From Flavobacterium sp. 1355 (GTDB taxonomy: Bacteria > Bacteroidota > Bacteroidia > Flavobacteriales > Flavobacteriaceae), in the NCBI RefSeq assembly GCF_017833415.1, contig NZ_JAFICC010000022.1:1-59196 (forward strand): 59,196 nucleotides of DNA, written 5' to 3'. The notes under the pieces are model-generated. The model had not been told where the DNA came from. It ran no database searches and saw only the letters and a program-made list of their open reading frames with translations. Below, piece by piece: positions 24,192 to 33,197 of the stretch. The first letter of the stretch is position 1. Each line of letters starts with the position of its first letter. A program made the translations under genes and the position numbers.

Positions 24192-24474
24192 ATGTAACTT
24201 CAACATTTCAGCTTTTTCTTATATTTTTATTTTTTCGAAAAAAAAATATTTTTTTTTTCATTTTTTTTTCACTTGGTTTTCAATTACGAAAGGGTTATAT
24301 TCATTGAGACTTTTTGAATTTGATATTAAAAAATTTGGAAAAGTCACAAGAAAATTTTAACTTATCTTTTGGAAATGTTAAAATATTTTATATTTTTATC
24401 CTGATAAACGATTAAAAGCCCCACTTTGTCGATCATTTCGAATGGATACAAATAATTTCTAAATAATAAATATT
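24192..24474. other. AT-rich intergenic stretch
   Basis: Holds homopolymer A and T runs (24240-24280) and no convincing gene, hairpin or promoter match. An open frame at 24160-24360 is low-complexity and lacks coding character. Confidence 0.6.
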
Positions 24475-25074
24475 ATGACTCCAAACCTACAAATTGAACT
24501 TAGACGTTTTATATCTTCTAATGTTGTCTCAAAGTTGAATAAGTTTTATTTTGAAAATGATGCCCTTTTAATAAAAGGAATAGATGTTTCAATAGGTACA
24601 GTTCTTATGGGATTGTATAATAAAGCTGAGGAGTCGGGTTTTTATAAAGAAATAATTTCATTAATCAGCGAAAATTCTACCTTTTACGGAGAAGTCGATT
24701 TTACTTCAGGAAGAATCTTATCAGTAGATGATTGCTACCGCTTAGAAGGAAATGATTTGCTAAAAGAAATTTTCGGTAACAAAAAAGGAAGAATTTCCGA
24801 AATGATTTCAAACGAAGTCGGAATCAAAAGTGAGACAGCAAGAGAAATCCTTAATTTTTCAGCACTACTAGTTGTTTCTTATCTTAAAAACAACATTCAG
24901 CTTCTTGATAGTTTAAAATTACTTCTTGAAGAACAAAAAAGAGATATACTGAACAGCATTCATCCCGGAATCAAAATCATATTAGGATTTTCATGCTACG
25001 AATCTGTAGATGATAAAAATCAGGCAAATTTAGGAAGATCAATTTTCACACTTTTCGGGCACAATTTCTTCTAG
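24475..25074 (+). CDS. DUF937 domain protein
   Basis: A soluble, mostly helical protein of 199 residues. The block LLKEIFGNKKGRISEMISNEVGIKSETAREILNFSALLVV is the core DUF937 repeat, a YidB-like fold in which short helices pack around a glycine turn. The first 60 residues form a second, degenerate copy (IGTVLMGLYNKAEESGFY). No function is known for the family in Bacteroidota. It is monocistronic with a downstream hairpin terminator. Confidence 0.75.
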   Translation: MTPNLQIELRRFISSNVVSKLNKFYFENDALLIKGIDVSIGTVLMGLYNKAEESGFYKEIISLISENSTFYGEVDFTSGRILSVDDCYRLEGNDLLKEIFGNKKGRISEMISNEVGIKSETAREILNFSALLVVSYLKNNIQLLDSLKLLLEEQKRDILNSIHPGIKIILGFSCYESVDDKNQANLGRSIFTLFGHNFF

Positions 25075-25093
25075 AATAATTCATTAAATAAAA

Positions 25094-25125
25094 AAATCCC
25101 ATTTTACAAAAGTAAAACAGGATTT
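25094..25125. terminator. Hairpin between convergent genes
   Basis: AAATCC/GGATTT and TTTTAC/GTAAAA arms are separated by a CA/CA internal mismatch around an AAAA loop. A-rich on the left, it would end the minus-strand message with a U-tract and may also serve the plus strand. Confidence 0.55.
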
Positions 25126-25148
25126 GTATGGCTTAATTTGAAGCGTTC

Positions 25149-26057
25149 TTAAACGTTTTTCAAATTGATAATTTCTTGCTCGGTTAAAAAACGCCAGTTA
25201 CCTCGTGGTAAATTCTTTTTGGTCAAACCAGCAAATGAGACACGATCTATACGTAAAACATCATAATCAAAGTGTTCAAAAATAGCACGAACAACTTTTA
25301 CATTTGATGAACGTAGTTTAAGGCCAATTTCGCTCTTAGGTTCATTATCAATATAACTAACCTCTTCAACAAAAACGCGGTGTCCGTCAAGAACCAAACC
25401 TTTGCTGATTTTTTCCAAATCTTCAAATTTTAAGTTTTTGTCTAACGAAACCTGATAGATTTTAGACGATTTTTGGCTCGGTAAAGTAAATTTACGAATC
25501 ATATCGGTATCATTCGTAAACAACAATAACCCAGTCGTATTCTTGTCCATTCTTCCAATCGGAGCAATTTTTGCTGTCGTAGAACCACGTACAAGTTCCA
25601 GAACGTTACGATATTCCTGACCTTCATCAAGAGCAGTTGTAAAGTTTTTTGGTTTGTTCAACAAGATGTATTCTTTCTTTTCCGGAGTCAGAGTAACCCC
25701 GTCAAAATTCACAACATCGTTTAATTTTACTAAATAACCCATTTCAGTAACCGGAACACCATTTACTTTCACGTTTCCGGACTGAATATATATATCGGCA
25801 TCACGACGCGAACAAACACCTGAATTAGAGATGTATTTGTTCAAACGCATTTCGTCTGCTGCTTTTTGTCTTTTCGGAGCCTGATTCTGTTTTTTAATTT
25901 TTTCTGCCTTTTCTTCTTCTGCAGCCTTAACAGCAGGTTTTGCTTTCTTTGGCCCTTGAGCGCGCTTCGCCATAGGAGGTTTTGGCTTGCTAGAGTTTGA
26001 TCTTGAACTATTTGGTCTTGATCCGCCTCTTTTATTATTGCCTTCCTTATTGTTCAT
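25149..26057 (-). CDS. rRNA pseudouridine synthase, RluB/RsuA type
   Basis: Cytoplasmic enzyme isomerising a specific uridine of ribosomal RNA. The first 65 residues are a disordered, lysine-, proline- and asparagine-rich extension, common in Bacteroidota homologues. An S4 RNA-binding domain follows (about 69-115, RLNKYISNSGVCSRRDAD). The catalytic domain has GRMDKNTTGLLLFT with the nucleophile Asp171, and the RsuA-family KSSKIYQV and FDYDVLRIDRVSF blocks. Whether it modifies 23S (RluB-like) or 16S (RsuA-like) RNA cannot be settled from sequence alone; RluB is the more usual assignment. Confidence 0.9.
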   Translation of the reverse strand: MNNKEGNNKRGGSRPNSSRSNSSKPKPPMAKRAQGPKKAKPAVKAAEEEKAEKIKKQNQAPKRQKAADEMRLNKYISNSGVCSRRDADIYIQSGNVKVNGVPVTEMGYLVKLNDVVNFDGVTLTPEKKEYILLNKPKNFTTALDEGQEYRNVLELVRGSTTAKIAPIGRMDKNTTGLLLFTNDTDMIRKFTLPSQKSSKIYQVSLDKNLKFEDLEKISKGLVLDGHRVFVEEVSYIDNEPKSEIGLKLRSSNVKVVRAIFEHFDYDVLRIDRVSFAGLTKKNLPRGNWRFLTEQEIINLKNV

Positions 26058-26410
26058 AAATTCTGTAATTTGTGCAAAGATAGTTTATTCTTGCTAAATA
26101 ATCCTAAGTTCATTGTTCTTAGATTAATAGCTACAATTTTAAGTGCATTCAGGAGCATCACAATAGGCTTTTTTTGAGCATGGTTTCCCGCTTTTTACTT
26201 CAATCTTTTATTTTTTTAAGAAAAAAATAAAAGGATTTCCGCTTTCAAACAAAGTTCACTGAACTCCTATGAGAATAAATGCTAAGTGAAGTAATCGGGG
26301 CTAATTTCAAACATTAGGCTTCTTTTAAATATTTTTATTCCTCAAGATTCACTATGAATTTCACAGAGATTCGCCAAGAAATTTTATCAAGAAAACTTTG
26401 TGTTATAATA
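26058..26410. other. Gene-free stretch carrying a dispersed element
   Basis: This 353-base gap between the prenyltransferase and pseudouridine synthase genes has no coding frame of note. Most of it is the repeated unit at 26178-26305. Close to 26085 (minus strand) a TATCTTTG box may serve the synthase gene. The part after 26340 (ATTTCACAGAGATTCGCC) is another word of dispersed-repeat type. Confidence 0.6.
26178..26305. repeat. Dispersed element with 13-bp hairpin
   Basis: Contains CCCGCT, CAATC, a hairpin of CTTTTATTTTTTT (26205-26217) with its exact complement (26221-26233), then GGATTTCCGC and finally AATCGGGGCTAA. The block order matches 1911-1988, with an extra insertion before the GGGGCTA end. 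Confidence 0.6.
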
Positions 26411-27337
26411 TTAAAACCTGGAAATCAAATTCTTCCCATGCCACAAAACACTCGGATTTATTAAAACAATACAGAAAACGCCAGAAACAATTAAGAATTT
26501 CAAAACATTATGAAGAAGCAGATATTGTTCCTTAGAATTTGATTTCCACAAATAAAGCAGAAAAAAAAGCATCACAACAAAACAAATATAAAAGTATATA
26601 TCCATATAGCCCACATCATAAATATTGATCAGCACATAAACCGGCAAAACCGTCAGAAATGTCAAAATTGTAATAATCCGCTTAGAAGTTGTTTCATTAT
26701 ATAATATCGGAATCGTTTTATAATCAGTTGCCAAATCACCTTTCAGGTTTTCCAGATCCTTAATCATTTCACGAATCAATAATAGCAAAAACAAAAACAT
26801 TGCATGTGCCCAAATTACGGCAAAATGACCCATATGGTCTTCGATTTCTTCAAATGATATTTTGTTGTAGAAGTATAATAAAATCGCAAAAAATGGAATT
26901 ACAGCCAATAGGGCAGCTGTCAAATTACCGATAATGGGATATTTTTTTATCTTATGAGAATAAAACCAGATGAGGAAAATATAACAGGAAAAAAACAAAA
27001 AAGCCCGCCAGGAGACAATCATAGCCATTAGGACCGCTAGAAAATTCAAAGAAAAATAAACCGTAAGTTTTGTTTTCTGACTTACCAGCCTGTCCAGCAT
27101 CGATTTGTTAGGCCTGTTAATTAAATCCTTCTGACTGTCATAAAAATTATTAATAATATACCCTGATGCAATAGTAACAGCAGAAGCAAAAACAATCAAT
27201 AACAAATGAAAATCAAGTAAAATGTCCAGTGCCCTTTTTTCGGGAGCCAGAATAAAAATGGCAGATAGATATTGTGCCAGAATAATAATCGGAATGTTAT
27301 AACCGCGTACCACAGAAAACAAACTAACAATTTTCAT
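26411..27337 (-). CDS. UbiA-type prenyltransferase (geranylgeranylglycerol-phosphate GGTase-like)
   Basis: An integral membrane prenyltransferase of 308 residues from the ATG at 27337; an in-frame ATG at 27367 would add ten polar residues before the first helix. Eight to nine hydrophobic helices are visible. The prenyl-diphosphate site is NNFYDSQKDLINRP, in which Asn/Asp residues replace the usual NDxxDxxxD, and the second acidic motif is DLENLKGDLATDYKT. In Flavobacteria this subgroup is annotated as geranylgeranylglycerol-phosphate geranylgeranyltransferase. Its place downstream of mevalonate genes supports use of an isoprenoid diphosphate; the acceptor is not certain. Confidence 0.82.
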   Translation of the reverse strand: MKIVSLFSVVRGYNIPIIILAQYLSAIFILAPEKRALDILLDFHLLLIVFASAVTIASGYIINNFYDSQKDLINRPNKSMLDRLVSQKTKLTVYFSLNFLAVLMAMIVSWRAFLFFSCYIFLIWFYSHKIKKYPIIGNLTAALLAVIPFFAILLYFYNKISFEEIEDHMGHFAVIWAHAMFLFLLLLIREMIKDLENLKGDLATDYKTIPILYNETTSKRIITILTFLTVLPVYVLINIYDVGYMDIYFYICFVVMLFFLLYLWKSNSKEQYLLLHNVLKFLIVSGVFCIVLINPSVLWHGKNLISRF

Positions 27338-27430
27338 TACTAAAAGTTTGTGTTGTCTGCTAAGCATAAATTATTAAATTGTTGGATTAAATTATTGTTG
27401 AAGTTAAAAGATATTTTTTGATTCTAAAAT

Positions 27431-28021
27431 TCAGAGTTTGTTTTTTAACAAATCTTTAGAGCCGTAACCTAATTTCCGTATGCACATTAAGGCTTGTTTT
27501 TGGGTAATTCCAATTTCTTTAATGTTTTTCTTTTCTACAAAACAGACCGAACCACTCCACGGATTTGGTGCATCCGGAACAAAAACGGTAAAATTATTGT
27601 CATCAATTTGTTCCATCAAAAAAGCAAATTGCCAGCCGGCATCAGTGGGGACCAAAACAACTTTTAAATTGTCATTGGATTCTATACCCATTATATTTTC
27701 ATTTATGCCTTTCATAAACGAATATCCCGGGACAAAGCTCAGAATTCCATCTTCAATTTTTCTGATTAGTTTTTTAGCGCCGGCTGTTCTTGATGCTAAA
27801 CCTGCGATTAAACAAACAAAAGCAATAATTATAATGCCAACAATTTCCTGAAGAGCGATTCCTAAAACATGTACTCTGGGTAGATAGCTGACTAAAGGGA
27901 GTGTCACTTTTTGAATTATGTGGTAACCCTTTTCAAGAATAATCATTAAAACTATGAAAGGAGCCAGAAACATAATTCCTCCTAAAAAAGTTACTTTGAT
28001 TATTTTAAAAATATTTTTCAT
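27431..28021 (-). CDS. DUF502 family membrane protein
   Basis: A 196-residue inner-membrane protein. Two hydrophobic helices (about 10-30 and 52-74) precede a soluble beta-rich domain with the conserved stretches SFVPGYSFMKGI, VVLVPTDAGWQFAFL and VFVPDAPNPWSGSVCFV, which are the DUF502 signature blocks. Function unknown. It lies between the mevalonate kinase and the prenyltransferase genes on the same strand, 64 bases after the former. Confidence 0.88.
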   Translation of the reverse strand: MKNIFKIIKVTFLGGIMFLAPFIVLMIILEKGYHIIQKVTLPLVSYLPRVHVLGIALQEIVGIIIIAFVCLIAGLASRTAGAKKLIRKIEDGILSFVPGYSFMKGINENIMGIESNDNLKVVLVPTDAGWQFAFLMEQIDDNNFTVFVPDAPNPWSGSVCFVEKKNIKEIGITQKQALMCIRKLGYGSKDLLKNKL

Positions 28022-28085
28022 AAAAATAACTTTTAGGGTGAAAACTTTATGAAAATCTACTCAAATAACTTCTGTTTTTAAGAGT

Positions 28086-29024
28086 TTAGAACTGGTAAAC
28101 CACTTCTAGTTTATAGTCTTTAAGGGAAATTTTGGCACGTTCTAAATTTTCTGTAAAACCAAGAATATAACCGCCGCCGCCAGAACCACAAAGTTTTAAG
28201 TAATAATCGTTTGTGTCGATTCCGTTTTGCCAGATTCCATGAAATTGCTCAGGAATCATAGGTTTAAAATTGTTTAATACAACCTTAGAAAGTTTTTTAG
28301 TATTGGTAAATAACGATTTCATGTCGCCATGCAAAAAGTTTTCTACGCAGGCATCTGTATACTTCACAAACTGATTTTTAAGCATCGTACGGAAACCTTT
28401 ATCTTTTAGGTTTTCCATAAAAATATTCACCATTGGTGCCGTTTCGCCTACAATTCCAGAATCTAATAAAAACACAGCTCCCTTTCCGTCAAAACTTTGA
28501 GTAGGTATTCCGGTTGCTTCAATATTATCTTTAGAATTAATTAGGATCGGGATACTCAAATAGCTGTTCAAAGGATCTAAACCGGAACTTTTTCCATGAA
28601 AAAAGCTTTCCATTTGAGAGAAAATGTTTTTTAACTGTAAAAGTTTCTCACGTGTAAGATTTTCTAAAACAGTAATTTTATGTGTGGCATATTTATCATA
28701 AATTGCAGCTACAAGAGCACCACTGCTTCCGACTCCGTACCCTTGAGGAATACTGGAATCGAAATACATACCGGTTTCAACATCATTTTTTAAACCAGCC
28801 AAATCAAAAGAAACCAATTCAGGCTGCTCAGTCTGTAAAGCTTCAAGGTAAGTTGCAAAACGTTGTAAACTTGCGTTCGATACTATAGCTTCAGCCGAAG
28901 GATTTTCGGTTTTTTTCAATGCACCGTTATAAAAATTATAAGGAATAGAAAGTCCTTTAGAGTCGCGGATAATTCCGTATTCTCCAAAGAGTAATATTTT
29001 TGAGTAAAATAATGGTCCTTTCAT
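28086..29024 (-). CDS. GHMP kinase, probable mevalonate kinase
   Basis: Cytoplasmic kinase that phosphorylates mevalonate with ATP, an early step of isoprenoid synthesis. The GHMP ATP-binding motif is IPQGYGVGSSGALVAA near residues 91-106; KSSGLDPLNSYLS supplies the catalytic acidic residue, and CGSGGGGYILGF near 284-295 is the third GHMP motif. With 312 residues it has normal kinase length. Diphosphomevalonate decarboxylase is encoded just upstream, which supports mevalonate rather than another alcohol as substrate. Its start is two bases after the toxin stop codon. Confidence 0.85.
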   Translation of the reverse strand: MKGPLFYSKILLFGEYGIIRDSKGLSIPYNFYNGALKKTENPSAEAIVSNASLQRFATYLEALQTEQPELVSFDLAGLKNDVETGMYFDSSIPQGYGVGSSGALVAAIYDKYATHKITVLENLTREKLLQLKNIFSQMESFFHGKSSGLDPLNSYLSIPILINSKDNIEATGIPTQSFDGKGAVFLLDSGIVGETAPMVNIFMENLKDKGFRTMLKNQFVKYTDACVENFLHGDMKSLFTNTKKLSKVVLNNFKPMIPEQFHGIWQNGIDTNDYYLKLCGSGGGGYILGFTENLERAKISLKDYKLEVVYQF

Positions 29025-29026
29025 GT

Positions 29027-29332
29027 TTATTTTATGTCTTTCTTAATTTTATTTGGGTCTTGTCTTGTGTCTAAAATGGCAATTATTTCTACTCTTTTTG
29101 TGTTGAATTTATAATAGATTGTTGTTTGTTTTGACAAGACACATTTGCGATAGTTTGTATTTAGTTCCGATTTAGGAAAAATTTCAGGTTCTATTTGTAT
29201 TAGATAAATTACTTTATCCAGATTTGATATGAATTTATTTTTTACTTTTTTTGACCATTTAATTTCCAGATAATCAAATAATTCAAATAAACTTTTTTCT
29301 GCATTTTTTGAAAAGATTATCGTTCTTTTCAT
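29027..29332 (-). CDS. RelE/ParE family toxin
   Basis: A 101-residue protein with the ParE/RelE fold: FSKNAEKSLFELFDYLEIKWSK helix hairpin at the N-terminus, then LSKQTTIYYKF and the C-terminal strand VEIIAILDTRQDPNKI, characteristic of the ParE subgroup. ParE proteins poison DNA gyrase and RelE proteins cut mRNA; ParE-like is the better match here by the ILDTRQDP end. It overlaps the antitoxin gene by one base and precedes mevalonate kinase by two, so it sits within the isoprenoid operon. Confidence 0.88.
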   Translation of the reverse strand: MKRTIIFSKNAEKSLFELFDYLEIKWSKKVKNKFISNLDKVIYLIQIEPEIFPKSELNTNYRKCVLSKQTTIYYKFNTKRVEIIAILDTRQDPNKIKKDIK

Positions 29333-29556
29333 TAACGATGCTTTTTCATCATATCTTCATACAAAACAAATTCACCTCGTTCAATTTGTCTTTCTCCTTC
29401 TTTAATTTCTTCTTTCTGTTCATCAGTTAAATCATGCCACCAATCTTTTTTCTTTTTGGTTAACAATTTTTTGACCGCCAAAATGATCGAAAGGTCTTCT
29501 GTACCTTCCAGAATATCTATCACTTCACGTTTTTCTAATTGAATGTCCATAATCAA
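29332..29556 (-). CDS. Antitoxin of the RelE/ParE pair
   Basis: A small acidic/basic helical protein of 74 residues directly upstream of, and overlapping by one base, the toxin gene. The first half (MDIQLEKREVIDIL) could form a strand-helix DNA-binding part and the second half, LTDEQKEEIKEGERQIERGE, matches the addiction-module antitoxin tail that wraps the toxin. Start may be the second ATG at 29550. As with other such pairs it probably represses its own promoter, although no separate promoter is obvious in the 24 bases behind the mvaD stop. Confidence 0.82.
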   Translation of the reverse strand: MIMDIQLEKREVIDILEGTEDLSIILAVKKLLTKKKKDWWHDLTDEQKEEIKEGERQIERGEFVLYEDMMKKHR

Positions 29557-29580
29557 AATTTTAATTAAAGATACGGAAAA

Positions 29581-30690
29581 TTATAATGCAATTGCACCGT
29601 TCCCAATTTTGTCGCAAATGTACTGACGATTCTGACAAAATACAACTAATTCGTCCTGAATAAATTGTAATACTTTTTCGCTAACGTTTTCGGGATATAG
29701 AACGTGAACATTGGCTCCGGCATCTAGTGTAAAACAAACCGGAATCTGTGTTTCATTCCTGAATTTCCAAATCGCATTGATGATCTGCAACGTGTTTGGT
29801 TTCATTAAAATAAAATAAGGCATTGACGTCATCATCATCGCATGCAAAGTCAAAGCTTCGCTTTCAACCACTTTTATGAATTCATCTAAATTTCCGCTTT
29901 CAAAAATCGAAATTAATAGATCTAGATTTTCATGTGCCTGCGCAAAACGTCTTTCGGCATAAGGATGGTTGTGCATCAAATCATGTCCAACAGTGCTCGA
30001 AACTTGTTTTTCGCCTTTATCGACCAATAAAATTGTGTCCTGGTAATTCTTGAAATTCTCGTGAATAGTATACGGAAATTCAATTCCAAACAAATCTGTA
30101 CTTCCTTGAATATTGGCCTGATTTCCCCACACGACCACATTTCCTTTTACACTTCTGCACGCGCTTCCTGATCCTAAACGGGCTAAAAATGATGCTTTTT
30201 GGTAAAAGTAATCGTCTGTCATTACTGGATTTAAAGCTTTTTCCAAACTCATAAAATTCATTGCCAAAGCAGCCATTCCAGAAGCCGAAGAAGCAATTCC
30301 CGAACTATGAGGAAAAGTATTTTGGGTATCAATTGTAAAATGATAGTCCTTCAAAAACGGCAAATAAACTTCTACCCGTTCTAAAAACTTCTGAATTTTT
30401 GGTTTAAAATCTTCTTTTGGTTTTCCTTCAAAAAGTAAATCAAAAGAAAAACTTTTTACATTGAGCGATTCCGAGGCTTCGGAAGAAATGTCTCGCTTTT
30501 CAAAACCCAATTTTGTTATCGTTTTACAATTATTCAATGTAAAACTCACCGAAGGATTTGCCGGAATCTGGTTGTCTTTTTTACCCCAATATTTAACTAA
30601 TGCAATATTGCTGGGAGCGCTCCACTCAAAATTTCCGTTTTCGATTATTGAAGTATATTTTTTAGGAATAAAATCAGTTGCTGTAAACAT
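29581..30690 (-). CDS. mvaD: Diphosphomevalonate decarboxylase
   Basis: Cytoplasmic ATP-dependent enzyme turning 5-diphosphomevalonate into isopentenyl diphosphate, the last step of the mevalonate pathway. SAPSNIALVKYWGKKD (about 25-40) and the phosphate-binding loop PHSSGIASSASGMAALA (about 126-142) are diagnostic; the catalytic Asp lies in the C-terminal FTLDAGANVHVLY block. Length 369 is slightly long for the family. It leads the operon that continues with a toxin-antitoxin pair and mevalonate kinase. A TATCTTTG box at 30707-30714 on the minus strand may be its promoter. Confidence 0.93.
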   Translation of the reverse strand: MFTATDFIPKKYTSIIENGNFEWSAPSNIALVKYWGKKDNQIPANPSVSFTLNNCKTITKLGFEKRDISSEASESLNVKSFSFDLLFEGKPKEDFKPKIQKFLERVEVYLPFLKDYHFTIDTQNTFPHSSGIASSASGMAALAMNFMSLEKALNPVMTDDYFYQKASFLARLGSGSACRSVKGNVVVWGNQANIQGSTDLFGIEFPYTIHENFKNYQDTILLVDKGEKQVSSTVGHDLMHNHPYAERRFAQAHENLDLLISIFESGNLDEFIKVVESEALTLHAMMMTSMPYFILMKPNTLQIINAIWKFRNETQIPVCFTLDAGANVHVLYPENVSEKVLQFIQDELVVFCQNRQYICDKIGNGAIAL

Positions 30691-30706
30691 GAATTATAAA
30701 TTTTGG

Positions 30707-30714
30707 CAAAGATA
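30707..30714 (-). promoter_or_regulatory. Candidate -7 element of mvaD
   Basis: TATCTTTG on the minus strand, 16 bases before the ATG. No clear -33 partner. Confidence 0.4.
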
Positions 30715-30844
30715 GTTTTTTATCCATAATAGATATTTTTTTATCTCCTTAGCTTACATAAGAAAACGTGAGTACACTCAAACTAAAATGAACTTATATG
30801 GTTTCAACTTCTTTTTAGTTATTTTTGAATAAAAATAAATTGGA

Positions 30845-31321
30845 ATGAATAAAATTGTCAAAATCACTATAGCTTTAATCGTTTGTTTAATGGTAGGATA
30901 TTCTGCGAGTGTAGTTACACGACCAAGCGTAGAATCCTGGTATCCAACTCTAATAAAACCAATTTTTAATCCGCCAAATTGGATTTTTATGCCAATGTGG
31001 ACTTTACTTTATATTTTAATGGCAGTTGCCGCGGGATTAGTTTGGGATAAAATAAAGGAGCAAAATGCTGAAGTTAAAAAGGCTTTAGCTTTCTTTTTAA
31101 TTCAATTGACTTTAAATGCTATTTGGTCGTATCTTTTCTTTGGACTAAAAAATCCAATGCTTGCTTTAATTGAAATCACTCTTTTATGGTTAATGATTTA
31201 TGAAACGTATTTAAAGTTTGTCAAAATCAATAAAATCGCAGGTTATTTATTGATTCCATATTTGGCATGGGTTGCTTTTGCTGCAGTTTTGAATGCCAGT
31301 ATTTGGTGGTTGAATAAGTAA
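30845..31321 (+). CDS. TspO/MBR family protein
   Basis: An integral membrane protein of 158 residues with five helices, the normal TspO fold. Conserved blocks are WYPTLIKPIFNPPNWIFMPMW (residues 32-52), the tryptophan-rich LTLNAIWSYLFFGLKNP and YLAWVAFAAVLNASIWWLN at the end. TspO proteins bind porphyrins, tetrapyrroles or steroids and take part in stress responses. A TATTTTTG box (30820-30827) upstream may be its -7 element. Divergent from mvaD. Confidence 0.93.
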   Translation: MNKIVKITIALIVCLMVGYSASVVTRPSVESWYPTLIKPIFNPPNWIFMPMWTLLYILMAVAAGLVWDKIKEQNAEVKKALAFFLIQLTLNAIWSYLFFGLKNPMLALIEITLLWLMIYETYLKFVKINKIAGYLLIPYLAWVAFAAVLNASIWWLNK

Positions 31322-31382
31322 TTTTTTTTGTTTAAAGTTTCAGGTTTTCTTTGTTTCAGGTTTAATCAATACGTTATACTTT

Positions 31383-32363
31383 ATGAATAAATTTAAGGCT
31401 TTTGTTATTGTGTTGGTTTTAATTTCAGTTAAGGGTTTTGCTTGTTTGAATGGGGAAACAAAAATTTTAAAAAATGAAGCTTATGCTTATATTGACCATG
31501 ATGGAATTAATCCTCAAGGGCATAACTTTTTCAAAGGAGATTTTCCACGATTAATTATTGAACTGGACAGTTTTTATAAAAAGACAAAAGATCTGGATTA
31601 TTTATCTGATAAAGGATATCTTTTAATTGTTCAGGGAAAATATGACGATGCTTTAAATTTATATCTGAATATTGAAAAAATTGAACCTAACAGATATTCC
31701 ACGGCATCTAATCTTGGAACGCTTTATGAGTTAATGGGTGAAAACCAAAAAGCGTATATCTGGATTAAAAAATCTATTGAAATTAATCCGGAATCTCATA
31801 AAGGATCTGAATGGCTTCATTTGAGAATATTAGAAGCTAAAATCAAGAAATTAAAAGATGTTTCCGGTCAATTTTTAATTAATACAAATTTTGGAACTTC
31901 AAGCGAACCTAAAACTAAATTATCAAAAAAGGAAGTTGATGAGTTAACTCAGTCTATTTACTATCAGGTAAATGAACGGATGTCATTTATTGAACCAAAG
32001 GATAAGATTATTTCGATTTTGCTTTTCGAATTAGGAAATCTTGCGGAGTTAAAAGGAGAAAACAATAGTGCTCTTGCAACTTATAGAACTGCCAGACTTT
32101 ACGGCTACGATGGTGATTTAATTGTGGCAAGAATGATTAACAGTGCTCAGCATGAAGTTGAATATTATAGAGAAAGAGCCGTGAGCTATGGTTCTCAATT
32201 ACGGTATTTACGAGAAAGCAAAATCGCTGTTAATCCAGATTATTTATTCCAAATTGAAACAAGTTTAATTATTTTGTCAGTTATAATAACCATTTTACTA
32301 ATTGTTATGATTGTCTTTTTCTTGAAATATAAGAAATTGAAAAAATCTATTTCAATTTCTTAA
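31383..32363 (+). CDS. TPR protein with C-terminal membrane anchor
   Basis: An exported protein of 326 residues. A signal peptide (1-20, ending VKGFA) is followed by tetratricopeptide-like helical pairs (YLSDKGYLLIVQGKYDDALN, ASNLGTLYELMGENQKAYIW, and ELAELKGENNSALATYRTAR-like repeat near 215-240). A single hydrophobic helix at about 292-315 anchors it, with a short basic tail. It thus probably exposes a protein-binding domain in the periplasm. No partner is evident. Its 3' end overlaps the convergent gene by 17 bases. Confidence 0.78.
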   Translation: MNKFKAFVIVLVLISVKGFACLNGETKILKNEAYAYIDHDGINPQGHNFFKGDFPRLIIELDSFYKKTKDLDYLSDKGYLLIVQGKYDDALNLYLNIEKIEPNRYSTASNLGTLYELMGENQKAYIWIKKSIEINPESHKGSEWLHLRILEAKIKKLKDVSGQFLINTNFGTSSEPKTKLSKKEVDELTQSIYYQVNERMSFIEPKDKIISILLFELGNLAELKGENNSALATYRTARLYGYDGDLIVARMINSAQHEVEYYRERAVSYGSQLRYLRESKIAVNPDYLFQIETSLIILSVIITILLIVMIVFFLKYKKLKKSISIS

Positions 32364-33072
32364 ACATTTCATTTTTAGCATACAAAAAATCCATTGTAGT
32401 TAGGATATTGTTATTTTCTATAAGTTTTGCTGATCTTGGATCGGCGTCACAGAACTCAATAAATAAATCAACTTCTTCGGGTTTTAATTTTAGATCTTTG
32501 GTAAAAAAATCACGAGGAATTGATGCTGCTATAAGTTTTTTGAAAACAGTTTCCTCAGTTTTTTTTTTGACTTCATCTTTTTTAAATAAATTTATAAGTC
32601 CGGTTCCCATTCTGGTAAAGTCCATTCCATTTGCAATAGTTCCGTCGTAAACACCGGTATATTTTTGCAAAGATTTATTGTCTTTAGCAAATTTTATATC
32701 GTCAATATCTTGTTGAGAAGAGCTTATTTTATCAAATTTTATATTTGTTACTACAACTTCATTCAATTCCTCCGCTTTTATATTCATATTGACGGTAATA
32801 TTGTTTTGGTCAATATTTTCCTGTGATATTTTTAGTCGTGTAAAAAAGTAATTTTTGGCGAAAAACAATAAACTATCTTTTGGCTGAACAACTATCGAAA
32901 ATTCGCCCATTTTATTTGTTCTCGTACTTGTTTTGGCTGTTTTATTTATAACCTCTACTTTATCAAGCGGATAATTGTTGGAAAAGACTCTTCCGTGTAG
33001 TAATTTTTCTGTTTGAGAAATGGAAAGTTGGTAAGTCAAAAAAGAAATTATAGTAAGTAATTTTACTTTCAT
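32347..33072 (-). CDS. Carboxypeptidase-like regulatory domain protein
   Basis: An exported protein of 241 residues: signal peptide (1-20), then a carboxypeptidase-D regulatory-like beta sandwich (about 22-115, HGRVFSNNYPLDKVEVINK, TRTNKMGEFSIVVQPKDSL, ELNEVVVTN) as found at the N-terminus of TonB receptors, but with no plug or barrel after it. The C-terminal 120 residues are helical and charged. Such free-standing proteins are common in Bacteroidota with no assigned function. Convergent and overlapping with the TPR gene. Confidence 0.78.
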   Translation of the reverse strand: MKVKLLTIISFLTYQLSISQTEKLLHGRVFSNNYPLDKVEVINKTAKTSTRTNKMGEFSIVVQPKDSLLFFAKNYFFTRLKISQENIDQNNITVNMNIKAEELNEVVVTNIKFDKISSSQQDIDDIKFAKDNKSLQKYTGVYDGTIANGMDFTRMGTGLINLFKKDEVKKKTEETVFKKLIAASIPRDFFTKDLKLKPEEVDLFIEFCDADPRSAKLIENNNILTTMDFLYAKNEMFKKLK

Positions 33073-33197
33073 CTAATGGTTTTTAGTTGAAAGTAAAATT
33101 ATTAGAATCGTCTTAACTAAAACTTAGCAAACCTGTAAATTCTTGTTAATTCATTTCTTTGTGTTTTTTGTCTCAGTTTCCTGCGACTCTCATGTTT

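Noticed and set aside
24160..24360. 66-codon frame downstream of the DUF456 gene
   Set aside because: Phe/Lys low-complexity translation of homopolymer tracts; overlaps the DUF456 end without coding features.
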